A stretch of 31,473 nucleotides of DNA, taken from positions 6,234-37,706 of the forward strand of contig DPJL01000254.1 in assembly GCA_003543035.1 (NCBI GenBank). Direction: 5' to 3'. This document shows, one piece after another, positions 17,401-25,322 of this stretch (position 1 is its first letter; each line of letters begins with the position of its first letter). Source of the DNA: Micromonosporaceae bacterium (GTDB lineage Bacteria > Actinomycetota > Actinomycetes > Mycobacteriales > Micromonosporaceae). The position numbers and the translations under genes are program-made. The notes beneath the pieces are model-generated. The model did not search any database. It was given only the letters and a program-made list of their open reading frames with translations, and had not been told where the DNA came from.

Positions 17401-18363
17401 GTGGCATGGTCAAATGGCAGCGTGCCCGATGACATCGAACAACGGCTGGCCACGGCCGCCGAAGCGCTTCGTGAGTATGAGGTGGCCGTGCAGCAGTGTG
17501 CGGAGCTGCGCGCTCGAACGGACGAGATGACAACGCAGCTCGAAGCGCTTCGCGCCCAGCACATTCATGAGCAGAAGGACGTCGAGCGGCTGGAAGGCCT
17601 TTCGCTGACTCGGATCCTCGCCACCCTGCGGGGTGCACGCGATGACGCGTTGGCGCGTGAACGCGCGGAGGCTGACGCCGTGAGCTATCGCGTTGCCGAG
17701 GCCGAGGCGCGGCTCGAGGTGATGCGGCGGGAGCATGACGTTTCCCAGATCCGCCTGAGCCAACTCTCCGCTGCTCCTGTCATATACACCGCTGCCCTGC
17801 AAGAGAAGGAGCGACACCTAACCGCCCTTGGCGGTGCACTCGGCGAAAGGTTGCTCGAGCTGGCCGAAGAACGGGGAAGGTTGACCGGCGACCTGCGTGA
17901 GGTGGCCGAGGCCTTGCGGGCCGCGAGCAGCGCGCAGGAAGCACTGTCGGCGGTCGGAAATACCCTCGACAGCGCCTCCAACTGGTCGACCTACGACACG
18001 TTCTTTGGTGGCGGTGTGATCAGCAGCGCGGTCAAACACTCCCGGCTCGATGAGGCGGCTCAGGCGGCCGCCCACGCCGACCAACAACTCTCCGTGCTTC
18101 GGACCGAGCTCGCGGATGTCGATGGAGAAGGACTGAAAGCTTCCCGGCCGGCTGTCGACGGTCTCACCCGGTTTGTTGATGTCTGGTTCGACAACATCTT
18201 CACCGACCTCGCCGTGGGAGATCAAATCAAGCAGGCTCAGCAGAACATCGACCGGTCAACGCAGATGGTGACAGAGGTACAACGAAGGCTGGAACTACGG
18301 GCCACTCAAGGGCAGGCAAGACTGGCTGCGATCGAGATTGAGCGTCGCAACATAGCCACGTAA
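17401..18363 (+). CDS. Coiled-coil protein of unknown function
   Basis: This 320-residue cytoplasmic protein is dominated by long helical, heptad-like stretches (about 8-125 and 135-190, again 215-240 and 280-318). They are interrupted by a conserved-looking NWSTYDTFFGGGVISSAVKHSRLDEA segment, positions 200-225. No signal peptide or membrane segment is seen. I recognise the general pattern from actinobacterial hypothetical proteins but cannot give a function; a structural or scaffold role is possible. Start GTG 17401 has CGGAGG 8 bases upstream; GTG 17422 is an alternative. It is divergent from the biosynthetic operon and may mark its border. Confidence 0.8.
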   Translation: MAWSNGSVPDDIEQRLATAAEALREYEVAVQQCAELRARTDEMTTQLEALRAQHIHEQKDVERLEGLSLTRILATLRGARDDALARERAEADAVSYRVAEAEARLEVMRREHDVSQIRLSQLSAAPVIYTAALQEKERHLTALGGALGERLLELAEERGRLTGDLREVAEALRAASSAQEALSAVGNTLDSASNWSTYDTFFGGGVISSAVKHSRLDEAAQAAAHADQQLSVLRTELADVDGEGLKASRPAVDGLTRFVDVWFDNIFTDLAVGDQIKQAQQNIDRSTQMVTEVQRRLELRATQGQARLAAIEIERRNIAT

Positions 18364-18391
18364 TATTTACGTATTACAATATTGACCAGGT
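18360..18391. repeat. AT-rich inverted repeats after coiled-coil gene
   Basis: GTAATA (18360-18365) and TATTAC (18372-18377) form 6-base arms. AATATT also occurs twice around the same core. The patch is strongly AT-rich against its GC-rich surroundings and begins at the TAA stop of the coiled-coil gene. It could be a weak terminator between two convergent genes or a protein-binding site. The rest of the 97-base gap shows nothing further. Confidence 0.4.
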
Positions 18392-18460
18392 CCTTTTCGG
18401 TGTGAGCGGTTTGTGTTGTACCGACCGTGGCGTCCAATTGGCGCTCACCGACTCGATGGA

Positions 18461-19288
18461 TCACGTGCCTGGGCGGCGACCAAATATCTTGACGGGGGTA
18501 CCGACTTTGATGGTCTCCCAGTAGGCAACCGCATCAGAGTGCAGCAGGTTGACGCAGCCGTGTGAGCCGTTCGACATGTCGTGGATGTAGGTCGTCGTCT
18601 CGTGGAATCCGTTGTTGTCCATGATTCGCTGCCAATAGTGCAGGTACACCTTGAAGCTTTCGGTCCAGTTGCTGCGTTGCCGCTCAATAATCTTGAAGCT
18701 GCCCGAAGGTGTGGGCGCACCCATGCCATCGGGGTGGTCAAATCCGGTCCTGGTGACAGTCGGCCCGTGGATTACCTTGCCATCCTTCATGAGCCACGTC
18801 GTCTGATGAGTTAGGTCGATACACGCCGTCAACGCGGACCCGGCGTTGCACTGAGCCGGATCGCTTGCCCGCAAACGCTTTGCGACGTCGTGTGTCGCCG
18901 GTCCGGGGTTGCCGTCCACCGGCCGCAGCCCGAATCGTTCCTGGAACTTCTTGATGGCAGCACAGTCGGCATCGGACTGCTGCCCATCCACCTTGACCGT
19001 GCCGAAGCCGCCCATCGCCGCGAGCATCTGCTCCACCTCGAGCTGGAACTTGCCCTGCCCGCCGCACACGGGCTTCGCCGGTGGCTTTGACGTGTTCGTG
19101 CTGCTGGGCGTGGCAGTCGGTGTCTCCTTGCCAGGTGGCGTTTCCGCTGGCGTTGTCGGTGTCACCACGACACCTCCGGACGGCGACCCCGCCGCATCAT
19201 TGCCCGGGCCGCTGACCGTGGGCTTGCATGCGGCAGCCCCTATCACCAGCGCGATTGCCCCCACGCCAAGCACCAAACGCTTCATCAT
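18461..19288 (-). CDS. L,D-transpeptidase lipoprotein with peptidoglycan-binding domain
   Basis: This 275-residue cell-wall enzyme cross-links peptidoglycan stems (3-3 links) or attaches proteins. A signal peptide ends in a lipobox-like GAAAC with Cys21, followed by a Thr/Pro/Ser-rich linker (about 25-72). A PG_binding_1-type repeat lies at 80-140 (DADCAAIKKFQERFGLRPVDGNPGPAT). The YkuD catalytic domain occupies 150-270, with His236 and SHGCVNLL containing Cys245. Start ATG ATG at 19288/19285 sits behind GGGGAGGAA. It is likely exported, lipid-anchored and outward-facing. The 103 bases before it contain a short TTGCGC...GCGCAA dyad (19326-19339) but no promoter I would defend. Confidence 0.95.
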   Translation of the reverse strand: MMKRLVLGVGAIALVIGAAACKPTVSGPGNDAAGSPSGGVVVTPTTPAETPPGKETPTATPSSTNTSKPPAKPVCGGQGKFQLEVEQMLAAMGGFGTVKVDGQQSDADCAAIKKFQERFGLRPVDGNPGPATHDVAKRLRASDPAQCNAGSALTACIDLTHQTTWLMKDGKVIHGPTVTRTGFDHPDGMGAPTPSGSFKIIERQRSNWTESFKVYLHYWQRIMDNNGFHETTTYIHDMSNGSHGCVNLLHSDAVAYWETIKVGTPVKIFGRRPGT

Positions 19289-19391
19289 TTTCCTCCCCGC
19301 AGACGTTCTGTCGCACGCGCGCTACTTGCGCCTGCGCAACACACACGGTTGACGGCACGTCCTGGTTGCAGCTGTCGCCAACCTGACACAG

Positions 19392-19805
19392 CTACGCGTC
19401 GGCCTGCTCCTCCTTGGTGGGACGGTAGAAGTACACATACAGGACGAAGCCGGTGGCCAGCATGGTGAGGACGATTACGGAGATTATCGGCTGGCCATAG
19501 TCGTCGGCATGGCGCACGTTTGAGCAAGGCCCGTTCTTCGGATGGTGGATGACGATGGTATCGCCAACCTCAAGTGCTGGTTTGCTTAAGGAGGACCATC
19601 TCAAGCTCACGGTGCACTCGATGCCTTCGCCGGTGACGTACCGGATTTCATAGCGATCGGACGGTTGCACCTCCACGATCGTGGCGCTCGCGTTGCTTCC
19701 TCGCGCGTCCTCTATTAGGTAGGAGCCGCATAGGTAAAGGGTCACCACAACGACTGCGATGTAGAGGATGAGCACCAACCGCTTGGTCCTCCACGATTCC
19801 GGCAT
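19392..19805 (-). CDS. Two-TM membrane protein, DUF3592-like
   Basis: This protein of about 137 residues has an N-terminal membrane segment (RLVLILYIAVVVVTLYLCGSYL), an outer beta-rich domain (about 35-95, with two Cys: ECTV and PCSN) and a second membrane segment (ISVIVLTMLATGFVLYVYFY) before a charged tail. The layout matches small DUF3592-like proteins, whose role is unknown. ATG 19805 is preferred because it begins just before the first membrane helix; TTG 19844 would overlap the upstream gene. It lies 23 bases after that gene and is probably co-transcribed. Confidence 0.72.
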   Translation of the reverse strand: MPESWRTKRLVLILYIAVVVVTLYLCGSYLIEDARGSNASATIVEVQPSDRYEIRYVTGEGIECTVSLRWSSLSKPALEVGDTIVIHHPKNGPCSNVRHADDYGQPIISVIVLTMLATGFVLYVYFYRPTKEEQADA

Positions 19806-19828
19806 CGGCCCATGGTGCCATCCGCTGC

Positions 19829-20302
19829 CTAGCGATAGCTCCAATTGTCCTCTGGCGGTATCGGACTCCAGCTATCCGGGTCGTCTGCGGTATTCCGACC
19901 GCGCCAACGCGAAACGCTGAAGACCGACATGAGCAGCAGGCCACCGGCGAACGCCAACACCCCACTGGTCAACGGGCTCGCCAGGTTGATGAGGAAGTGA
20001 TTGACCTTCCATGTGGTGGTGAAGATGTCCAGCGCCCGGGCTTGATCCAGGTACATGTAGACGGACGCACCGACGAAGACAAGGCCGGCAAACATCGCGC
20101 CTAGCGGAGAGGTACGGAGGCTAGCGATCAGGCCGGCCACCAGCCCCACTCCCACCAGAACCATAAGTCCGACAATGAGGTCCTTTGGGGTGCTATTTCC
20201 GGCGGGGATTCCATTTTGGATAGCGCCCTGGCCCATGGCGACCAGAACCCACACGAAGGGCGCGACAACAATTCCGGTGACGAGACTCAAAACGTGACGC
20301 AT
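19829..20302 (-). CDS. Small polytopic membrane protein, function unknown
   Basis: This 157-residue protein has four predicted membrane helices (about 4-25, 42-62, 67-86 and 104-128) and a polar C-terminal tail rich in Pro, Asp and Trp. It resembles actinobacterial hypothetical membrane proteins; I see no catalytic motif. It starts with ATG at 20302 and is followed after 23 bases by the DUF3592-like gene, so the pair may work together. Confidence 0.75.
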   Translation of the reverse strand: MRHVLSLVTGIVVAPFVWVLVAMGQGAIQNGIPAGNSTPKDLIVGLMVLVGVGLVAGLIASLRTSPLGAMFAGLVFVGASVYMYLDQARALDIFTTTWKVNHFLINLASPLTSGVLAFAGGLLLMSVFSVSRWRGRNTADDPDSWSPIPPEDNWSYR

Positions 20303-20386
20303 GCCGTCGCACGTTACCGTGAATCAGCCATTCACCCCAGCCGAGCCAACTTTTGCCCTGGTACCTGGCCCGAGTGCGACGGCTGC

Positions 20387-20644
20387 TCAGCTTCTGGTGA
20401 ACGTGACACATAGGAAGTTTCGGTCGACGCTGCTCACAATGTACCCCGCTGGCATCCATCCATACTTGCTTTGGCTATGGGTGCTGGTCGGCTCGTCCTC
20501 GTTGCGCCACCACACATCATGGCGTCGAGCGCTAGGCGGTAACTTCCGGCCCAGAATCCGCTCAACCTCACTGAAATCGAGGCTTACCGTCTCACGGCCG
20601 CACGCTGAAAACCATACGCTCAAAGGGGTGTAGACGCTGGCCAT
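20387..20644 (-). CDS. Small soluble protein, possibly DUF7662-type
   Basis: This 85-residue protein has the pattern YTPLSVWF...VSLDFSEVERILGRKLPPSARRHDVWW...SKYGWMPAGYIVSSVD...VTFTR. I remember this pattern from widespread small proteins (catalogued, I believe, as DUF7662) found alone or fused to other domains in bacteria and phages. Its function is unknown. ATG 20644 is chosen because GGAAGGG lies 7-8 bases upstream; longer starts lack this. It is divergent from the DUF91-like nuclease gene, sharing a 154-base region that holds a perfect inverted repeat. Confidence 0.75.
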   Translation of the reverse strand: MASVYTPLSVWFSACGRETVSLDFSEVERILGRKLPPSARRHDVWWRNEDEPTSTHSQSKYGWMPAGYIVSSVDRNFLCVTFTRS

Positions 20645-20740
20645 GTGCATACCCTTCCACTTCTGCGGGTGCTGCTCATCGTCCGATCGGCGGTTTCCCA
20701 AGCACGCCTCTTGTTAGACAGGATCAATCCGGGCAAGGAA

Positions 20741-20759
20741 TCTCCAATCGCATTGGAGA
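20741..20759. promoter_or_regulatory. Perfect inverted repeat, candidate operator
   Basis: TCTCCAAT-CGC-ATTGGAGA is a perfect 8-base inverted repeat with a 3-base spacer. It lies in the divergent region between the small DUF7662-like gene and the nuclease gene, 39 bases before the nuclease ATG. Its shape fits a dimeric repressor site; the regulator is unknown. Confidence 0.5.
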
Positions 20760-20798
20760 GACCTGGATCAGCCACATGCATGCCGAAGGGAATCCACG

Positions 20799-21857
20799 AT
20801 GCCGCTGTTTGAGGTTGCCGACAATGGGCTGCATCGGCATGAAGCCACAAGCTTCGCCGAGCTTGGCCTTTATGAGAGGGCCAATCTTCAGCGGCTACTT
20901 CGCGAGCAGCCCTCCGCTCTCGGTGAAGATCTACTGATAATCGCCGAGGAGTTCGGCCAATGGGAAGACTCCCGGCGCCGGATCGATCTGCTGGCCTTGG
21001 ACCGCGACGCACATCTCGTCGTCATCGAGCTGAAACGCACCGATGACGGTGGCCACATGGAGCTACAAGCGCTGCGATACGCAGCCATGGTGTCCGCCAT
21101 GACCTTTGACGAGGTTGCCGCTACCTACCAAAGGCACCGGGCACTTTTCAGCGGTGGGAACGAGCTGACAGACGCGCGTGCCGAGTTGGCCGACTTCTTA
21201 GGTCTAGGGGAAGACCCGGACGAAGCCACCATCTCCACCGACGTCCGCATCATCTTGGTGTCAGCGGACTTCGGCCGCGAGATCACGACTGCGGTGCTAT
21301 GGCTCAACCGCTTCGATGGCATGGACATCCGTTGCATACGACTGTCGCCCTATCACCTCCAGGGCACCGTATTCCTGGACATTCAGCAGGTCATACCGCT
21401 GCCCGAAGCGGCTGACTATCAAGTGCGCCTGCGGAGAAAAGACGTTGCACGCGAACGCAGCACGCACACCGACAACAGGGATTTTACCCGGTACCACGTC
21501 ATCGCTGGCGGCCGCGAATTGCCAGACGAGAACAAACGCAACGCTGTCCGAACCATGATCACCGAACTTGGTAAAGCAGGCGTTCCGTACGAAAACATCC
21601 GCACGCTATTGCCGAACCGCGCGCTACGGTCCCTCACCGGCCTACTCACAGACAAGGACACCATTCGAGAAGCGCTCGCCGTGGCTTATCCGGGAACCGA
21701 CCTCGACCGATGGTTTAGCGAACATCCACTTCTCGATAAGGCCAATGACAAAACCTACGTCGTCTTCAAAATGTGGGGCCGCAACACCGAATACACCCTC
21801 CAAAAGTTGTCGGAAGCTTTCCCGGAGGCAGGTGTCAGCTTCCGTGCAGCGAACTAG
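20799..21857 (+). CDS. DUF91/NucS-like PD-(D/E)xK nuclease domain protein
   Basis: This 352-residue protein has a restriction-endonuclease-like core: RRIDLLALDRDAHLVVIELKR provides Asp63, Glu77 and Lys79 (the D...ExK metal site), followed by ELQALRYAAMVS, the helix with Gln/Tyr typical of the fold. This is the arrangement of DUF91/NucS-type nucleases. A second domain (about 215-350) follows, with LRSLTGLL and a winged or replication-associated look that I cannot name. It may cut or bind DNA. A role in defence or mismatch repair is inference; it is not the canonical actinobacterial NucS by length. Start ATG 20799 has GAAGGGA upstream. Confidence 0.8.
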   Translation: MPLFEVADNGLHRHEATSFAELGLYERANLQRLLREQPSALGEDLLIIAEEFGQWEDSRRRIDLLALDRDAHLVVIELKRTDDGGHMELQALRYAAMVSAMTFDEVAATYQRHRALFSGGNELTDARAELADFLGLGEDPDEATISTDVRIILVSADFGREITTAVLWLNRFDGMDIRCIRLSPYHLQGTVFLDIQQVIPLPEAADYQVRLRRKDVARERSTHTDNRDFTRYHVIAGGRELPDENKRNAVRTMITELGKAGVPYENIRTLLPNRALRSLTGLLTDKDTIREALAVAYPGTDLDRWFSEHPLLDKANDKTYVVFKMWGRNTEYTLQKLSEAFPEAGVSFRAAN

Positions 21858-21892
21858 AAATGGCTTTGCCGTCCGACCGCCGGCTATGGGAC

Positions 21893-22654
21893 TCAGTCCG
21901 CTCGCGAGACGGGGCGCTGGTTGTACTTGTCCATCGTGGCTTTGTTAGTGGACGCGTCCTGGAAGACCAGCTCCCAGGGCCCGGTGTTGACATCCATCTC
22001 CGTGCCGAAGCCGACCCACTTGCCTGTCATTCGACGTCCAGTCGGCTCCACAAGCATTTGGATCGCGCCGTAGTAGCGGGCTCCCTTGTAGTAGCCGTCC
22101 GTGGCTGTCTGCTCCACCCACGTTCCAGTAACGACATTGCCTTCCGCGGTCAGTTCCATCGTCAGCGGCGAGTCGGATGATCCCGGCAGGCTGCGCACCG
22201 TCAACCTATTGCCGTGTTGGAGTATCACGACGTAGTGCAGGCCGACGAACGAAGCGCCTCGGCCGCTGGAGAAGTATTCGTACCGGCTCAGCCAAATCCC
22301 GGAGTAGTCGCCCCTCGCGGCACCTGTCATGCCTTGCGGCGCAAGCACTTGCGTTGCCGAGTCCGCGACGTCGTGACCCCCTTGGCCGTCCTCGGTGACT
22401 GGCGCCGACGGCACGCTGATGCTGAACCCGAGGGAACTGATCGGCAGACCTGTGACCATCTCCAGAACACGGGCCATGCGCGGATGCGGCGCGCCCACCT
22501 GACCGGACTCCCACCGCTGCACCATTCGTTTGCTTGCTTCGTTTGGCACGCCTGCTTTTGCGCCGGCCTCGCGCAGAGCCCGAGCCAGATCGTCTTGGCT
22601 CATCAGCAGCCCCATACGGACAGCCCGCAACGTCGCATTCGGTGTGGTGGTCAC
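21893..22654 (-). CDS. XRE-family HTH regulator with C-terminal beta-rich domain
   Basis: This protein of about 253 residues starts at GTG 22654 (VTTTPNATLRAVRM). The N-terminal helix-turn-helix (about 8-75: MSQDDLARALREAG...SKRMVQRWESGQVGAPHPRMARVLEMVTG) is of the XRE/Cro type. A linker leads to a domain (about 115-245) with GDYSGIWLSRYEYFSSGR and repeated beta-like stretches (VVILQHGNRLTVRS, VVTGTWVEQ, RRMTGKWVGF). This resembles a small ligand-binding or stress-sensing barrel rather than an enzyme. ATG 22738 would extend it by 28 residues, but those bases look non-coding and contain repeats. It probably regulates itself and/or the divergent gene pair at 22856-23671. Confidence 0.85.
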   Translation of the reverse strand: MTTTPNATLRAVRMGLLMSQDDLARALREAGAKAGVPNEASKRMVQRWESGQVGAPHPRMARVLEMVTGLPISSLGFSISVPSAPVTEDGQGGHDVADSATQVLAPQGMTGAARGDYSGIWLSRYEYFSSGRGASFVGLHYVVILQHGNRLTVRSLPGSSDSPLTMELTAEGNVVTGTWVEQTATDGYYKGARYYGAIQMLVEPTGRRMTGKWVGFGTEMDVNTGPWELVFQDASTNKATMDKYNQRPVSRAD

Positions 22655-22670
22655 CGCATCAGAGTACCCG

Positions 22671-22692
22671 TCAATGACGCCGAAATGACGCC
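22671..22692 (-). promoter_or_regulatory. Direct repeat with overlapping palindrome upstream of XRE gene
   Basis: AATGACGCC occurs at 22673-22681 and again at 22684-22692 (period 11, one helical turn). On the minus strand the promoter-proximal copy also forms CGTCA-T-TGACG. The site lies 17-38 bases before the chosen GTG start, the usual place for autoregulation by an XRE protein. The binding itself is inferred. Confidence 0.45.
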
Positions 22693-22730
22693 CCGCGCGG
22701 CACTGAAAAGACGCCGGGCTGGACGCCGCC

Positions 22731-22822
22731 GAGTCCATCCATGGACTCCTATGGTCGCTTCCAAGGCGCTCCTGGTTAGGAGCGCCAGGGAGCCAGGTCC
22801 ACTATGCCCTGTCCTGGCTCCC
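22731..22822. repeat. Three consecutive perfect inverted repeats
   Basis: Between the XRE gene and the small ORF at 22856 lie three inverted repeats. The first is GAGTCCAT-CC-ATGGACTC (22731-22748). The second is GGCGCTCCT-GGTT-AGGAGCGCC (22765-22786). The third has 10-base arms GGGAGCCAGG/CCTGGCTCCC (22788-22797 and 22813-22822). All arms pair perfectly. They could be operator, terminator or RNA leader structures for either divergent transcript. Confidence 0.6.
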
Positions 22823-22855
22823 GTCCAATGTCGATTGAGCGGGAGACGGCCAGGG

Positions 22856-23050
22856 ATGACCGCTGTGGTAATCGTTCTGGAACTGGCGGTCGCGTCCCGC
22901 CGCGCTCAAGCAGTCGACGTTGCGATCCAGCGGCTGCGCGCCGCCAATATGCAGCAGTGGGACAGCACTGACGAGACCGTGCAGCGTTTGCTCGACGGCC
23001 TCCGCGGTATGGGCGCGCCAGCAACACAAGGCGTTGACCCGGCGGAATGA
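22856..23050 (+). CDS. Small hypothetical protein (64 aa)
   Basis: This reading frame of 64 residues starts with ATG 22856 behind GGGAGA (9-base spacing) and has mostly G/C in third codon positions, as real genes here do. The predicted protein is largely helical (VAIQRLRAANMQQWDSTDETVQRLLDGLR). No family is recognised. It ends 6 bases before the next gene, so the two are probably one operon. Confidence 0.5.
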   Translation: MTAVVIVLELAVASRRAQAVDVAIQRLRAANMQQWDSTDETVQRLLDGLRGMGAPATQGVDPAE

Positions 23051-23056
23051 ACGCCG

Positions 23057-23671
23057 ATGTACCGTCACCTGGTGTCTCGTTCAAAACATCTGATCAACTG
23101 GGTACTTGTCGTCGTCGGCTTTGTAGCGCTGATCGCCTTGTTTATTGGCTTCCGTCACGATGCCGCGCTCGTTGGCGCGCTATCTGCCGCAGGAGCCGTG
23201 GCAGCGGCCGCATTCGCAGCCGTCGCCGCATTGGGCTCTATGCGCGCCGCAGCTGAGAGCAGCGCCACCGCGAAGCGGGCTCGTGAGGCAGTGGCGCGGT
23301 CGGTGCGACCGCAACTTCAGCCCAGCGTGGTCCGCGAAGACGGCAAGCTGCTCGGCAAGGTTCAATGTGGTGAAGGCCGCAGTGCAATCGACGTGACCGT
23401 GGCCTGGATGTTGGCAAACGATGAAACCATAACGGACCAAGTAGCCCGTCTGGAGCCATCGCGCGCCGATCGTCCCGCCGACACGGCCAACTCCCTGGTG
23501 GTGGATCTTAACTTGCCCGACGCCACGAACGAGTGGGAAGGGATCAAGATGGTCTGGATCGAATACTGGGACGCCAGTCGAGTTGGGCACTGGCAGGACA
23601 CTTGGCTGCTTGGCACCGAGCCACACGATCAAGGCCGCCTCCAGCAGACCGAGTCGCGACTCGTCGACTAG
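23057..23671 (+). CDS. Membrane-anchored hypothetical protein
   Basis: This 204-residue protein has one or two membrane segments near the N-terminus (about 13-31 and 37-58), then a helical Ala-rich stretch and a soluble domain with DVTVAWMLAND, EWEGIKMVWIEYWDAS and a final QQTESRLVD. The topology resembles small bacterial proteins with an N-terminal anchor and cytoplasmic domain; its function is unknown. ATG 23057 follows GGCGGAA. Its end overlaps the convergent reductase gene by the four bases CTAG. Confidence 0.72.
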   Translation: MYRHLVSRSKHLINWVLVVVGFVALIALFIGFRHDAALVGALSAAGAVAAAAFAAVAALGSMRAAAESSATAKRAREAVARSVRPQLQPSVVREDGKLLGKVQCGEGRSAIDVTVAWMLANDETITDQVARLEPSRADRPADTANSLVVDLNLPDATNEWEGIKMVWIEYWDASRVGHWQDTWLLGTEPHDQGRLQQTESRLVD

Positions 23672-24216
23672 CGCTCCACGCGGTAGCGCAGGTGAGTGAC
23701 GTTGGGCGCATCGACGACTCGCGTCTTCGTCAGCCGTAATTGCGCACCCGAGCGGTCGAAGAGTGGGACCCCGTCCCCCAGCAACACTGGCACAACATGG
23801 AGTTGTACTTCATCGACGAGATTCTCGGCAAGGCATTGCCGGGCGATGTCGGCGCCGCCACCAATCGTGGCGTAGCGGTCACCCGCTGCCTTCCGCGCCA
23901 GCTCGATCGCCGCCCCGACGCCGTCGGTGACGAAGTTGAAGTCCACGGCACGGGCCACTGGCGCCGGTGGCCGGTGAGTCACCACGAAATGTGGGACGAG
24001 ATAAGGGGTGTCATCCCAGCCGCCCGCATCTTCACCTGTACCGAAGGCACCTCGGCCAATGATGATCGCCCCTGTCGTAGCCACCAGCTCGTCGACAATC
24101 GGCCGGCTTAGGTCCGACGGCTCGAAGTACCAGTCGTAGAGCCCGCCATCCGCCCCGCCCTGCCCGCATATCAACCCGTCAAGCGAGATCGCCATATCGA
24201 GCAACACTTTGGCCAT
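23668..24216 (-). CDS. Dihydrofolate reductase/RibD C-terminal domain family protein
   Basis: This 182-residue protein has the NADPH-dependent DHFR-like fold of the RibD C-terminal family: KVLLDMAISLDGLICG at the start, TTGAIIIGRGAFG, IGGGADIARQCLAENLVDEVQLHVVPVLLGDGVPLF. It probably reduces a small cyclic substrate; true folate or riboflavin function is not indicated by context. It starts at ATG 24216 and is divergent from the VOC gene with 58 bases between. Confidence 0.92.
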   Translation of the reverse strand: MAKVLLDMAISLDGLICGQGGADGGLYDWYFEPSDLSRPIVDELVATTGAIIIGRGAFGTGEDAGGWDDTPYLVPHFVVTHRPPAPVARAVDFNFVTDGVGAAIELARKAAGDRYATIGGGADIARQCLAENLVDEVQLHVVPVLLGDGVPLFDRSGAQLRLTKTRVVDAPNVTHLRYRVER

Positions 24217-24274
24217 CTCAAAAGCCTAGTGGCACAGGGCGATGAGTTCTGGGTACCTGAGCAGTCTTACCTAC

Positions 24275-24640
24275 ATGACGACGATTCAACCGATGATCTC
24301 AACGACCGACCTCGATCGCCTGCTCGGCTTCTACCAGGAGGTATTAGGCGCGACGGAGTTTCAACGGGTACCCGAGGAGGGGCCAGTGTTTTTCGTAGGC
24401 CTCAAGGTGGGCGACTCGGAGCTCGGCTTGGTCGTGAACGATAGGGCCACACCGGGTGAGCAGCGGATTCTGCTCAGCGTGGAAGTGCCGGACGTGGACG
24501 GTCTGCTGGCGAAAGTGGAAGCGGCCGGGGGCAAAGTGCTCGGCTCGCCGAACGACATGCCGTGGGGCCAGCGCGTTGCCCACGTCACCGACCCGGACGG
24601 CAACACGGTCAACCTGACCAAGTGGATCGCGGCCGGCTAG
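24275..24640 (+). CDS. VOC/glyoxalase-like protein
   Basis: This protein of about 121 residues has the paired beta-alpha-beta-beta-beta vicinal-oxygen-chelate layout: TTIQPMISTTDLDRLLGFYQEVLGA, VFFVGLKVGDSELGLVV, ILLSVEVPDVDGLLAKVEAAGG, and AHVTDPDGNTVNLTKW. Family members bind a metal and act on glyoxal adducts, aromatic rings or antibiotics, or simply bind drugs; the substrate here is unknown. ATG 24275 fits the family N-terminus. ATG 24242 would add 11 residues. The end overlaps the next convergent gene by CTAG. Confidence 0.9.
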   Translation: MTTIQPMISTTDLDRLLGFYQEVLGATEFQRVPEEGPVFFVGLKVGDSELGLVVNDRATPGEQRILLSVEVPDVDGLLAKVEAAGGKVLGSPNDMPWGQRVAHVTDPDGNTVNLTKWIAAG

Positions 24641-24891
24641 CCGCAGGTACAGCTGTCACCTGAGCATCCTGCGGCATGAGCCGGGCGGCGTGTCGCCCAC
24701 CACCACACCAACGCGGTCAGTCCTGCCAGCGCCACGGCGGCGCCTGGCAGGACTTGGCCGAGAAACGCCCAACCGGCGCCACCGAGGATGCCAGCGGCCA
24801 GCAGAAGCGGGATGGCGCAACATAACGCACATGCCACGCCGGTCAGGCCGCCAAGGCTGCCGGGAAGAAGGCGGCGCAGTTTGGTGATCAC
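24637..24891 (-). CDS. Small Cys-rich membrane protein, MerT-like
   Basis: This 84-residue protein has two membrane helices (about 14-36 and 41-64). The first carries CALCCAIPLLL, recalling the vicinal Cys pair in the first helix of mercuric transporter MerT, and the C-terminus ends in CSGDSCTCG, a further metal-ligand cluster. Transport or binding of a soft metal such as mercury is inferred from these Cys and from the MerR gene it overlaps (GTGA). GTG 24891 is chosen because GAGGAG lies 7 bases upstream; a longer start would run into MerR. Confidence 0.8.
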   Translation of the reverse strand: MITKLRRLLPGSLGGLTGVACALCCAIPLLLAAGILGGAGWAFLGQVLPGAAVALAGLTALVWWWATRRPAHAAGCSGDSCTCG

Positions 24892-25322
24892 AGGTGGGCT
24901 CCTCGGTCGAGTTCGGCGAAGGGTAATGGGCAGCATTCGCTTGCGGCGCAGGCGGTCAGGTCGTCACAACCGGCATCGATCGCCGCACGGAAGGTGCCGG
25001 CTATCACCTGCAGGTCGGCGATCTTCGTCTCGATCTCGGTGAGCTTCATCTGGGCGCGCTTCTGCAGGCCGCCGTCGGGCCGGCGGCCGTGCCGATGGGT
25101 ACCCAGGTCGACGAGCTCGGCGACCTCATCGAGCGTGAACCCAAGCCGCTGCGCCGTTTTGATCACCCGCAAGATCGTGAGCGCTTCGGCCGGATAGAGC
25201 CGATGCCCACCTGGACTGCGTCGCGGCTCAGCAAGGAGTCCACGGCGTTCGTAGTAGCGCAGCGTCTGCTGATTGACGCCGGCCGCTTCCGCGAGCTCAC
25301 CGCTTCGCAAGCCGGCCGTCAT
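24888..25322 (-). CDS. MerR-family metal-responsive regulator
   Basis: This 144-residue regulator has an N-terminal winged HTH (SGELAEAAGVNQQTLRYYERRGLL, residues 7-30, then GGHRLYP), a dimerisation helix (KRAQMKLTEIETKIADLQVI) and a C-terminal Cys cluster CDDLTACAASECC, positions 118-131. Those Cys fit sensing of a thiophilic metal such as Hg. MerR proteins twist long-spacer promoters to activate them. It lies within the operon it probably controls, overlapping the genes on both sides by 4 bases. Confidence 0.94.
   Translation of the reverse strand: MTAGLRSGELAEAAGVNQQTLRYYERRGLLAEPRRSPGGHRLYPAEALTILRVIKTAQRLGFTLDEVAELVDLGTHRHGRRPDGGLQKRAQMKLTEIETKIADLQVIAGTFRAAIDAGCDDLTACAASECCPLPFAELDRGAHL

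Noticed and set aside
17372..17564. Longer N-terminus for the acid ligase
   Set aside because: The extra residues (Ser/Ala/Cys-rich) are antisense to the coiled-coil gene and unlike the ligase family.
22214..22855. Extension of the small + strand frame back through the XRE gene
   Set aside because: The upstream part is antisense to the regulator; only the part from ATG 22856 has a ribosome site and gene-like codon use.
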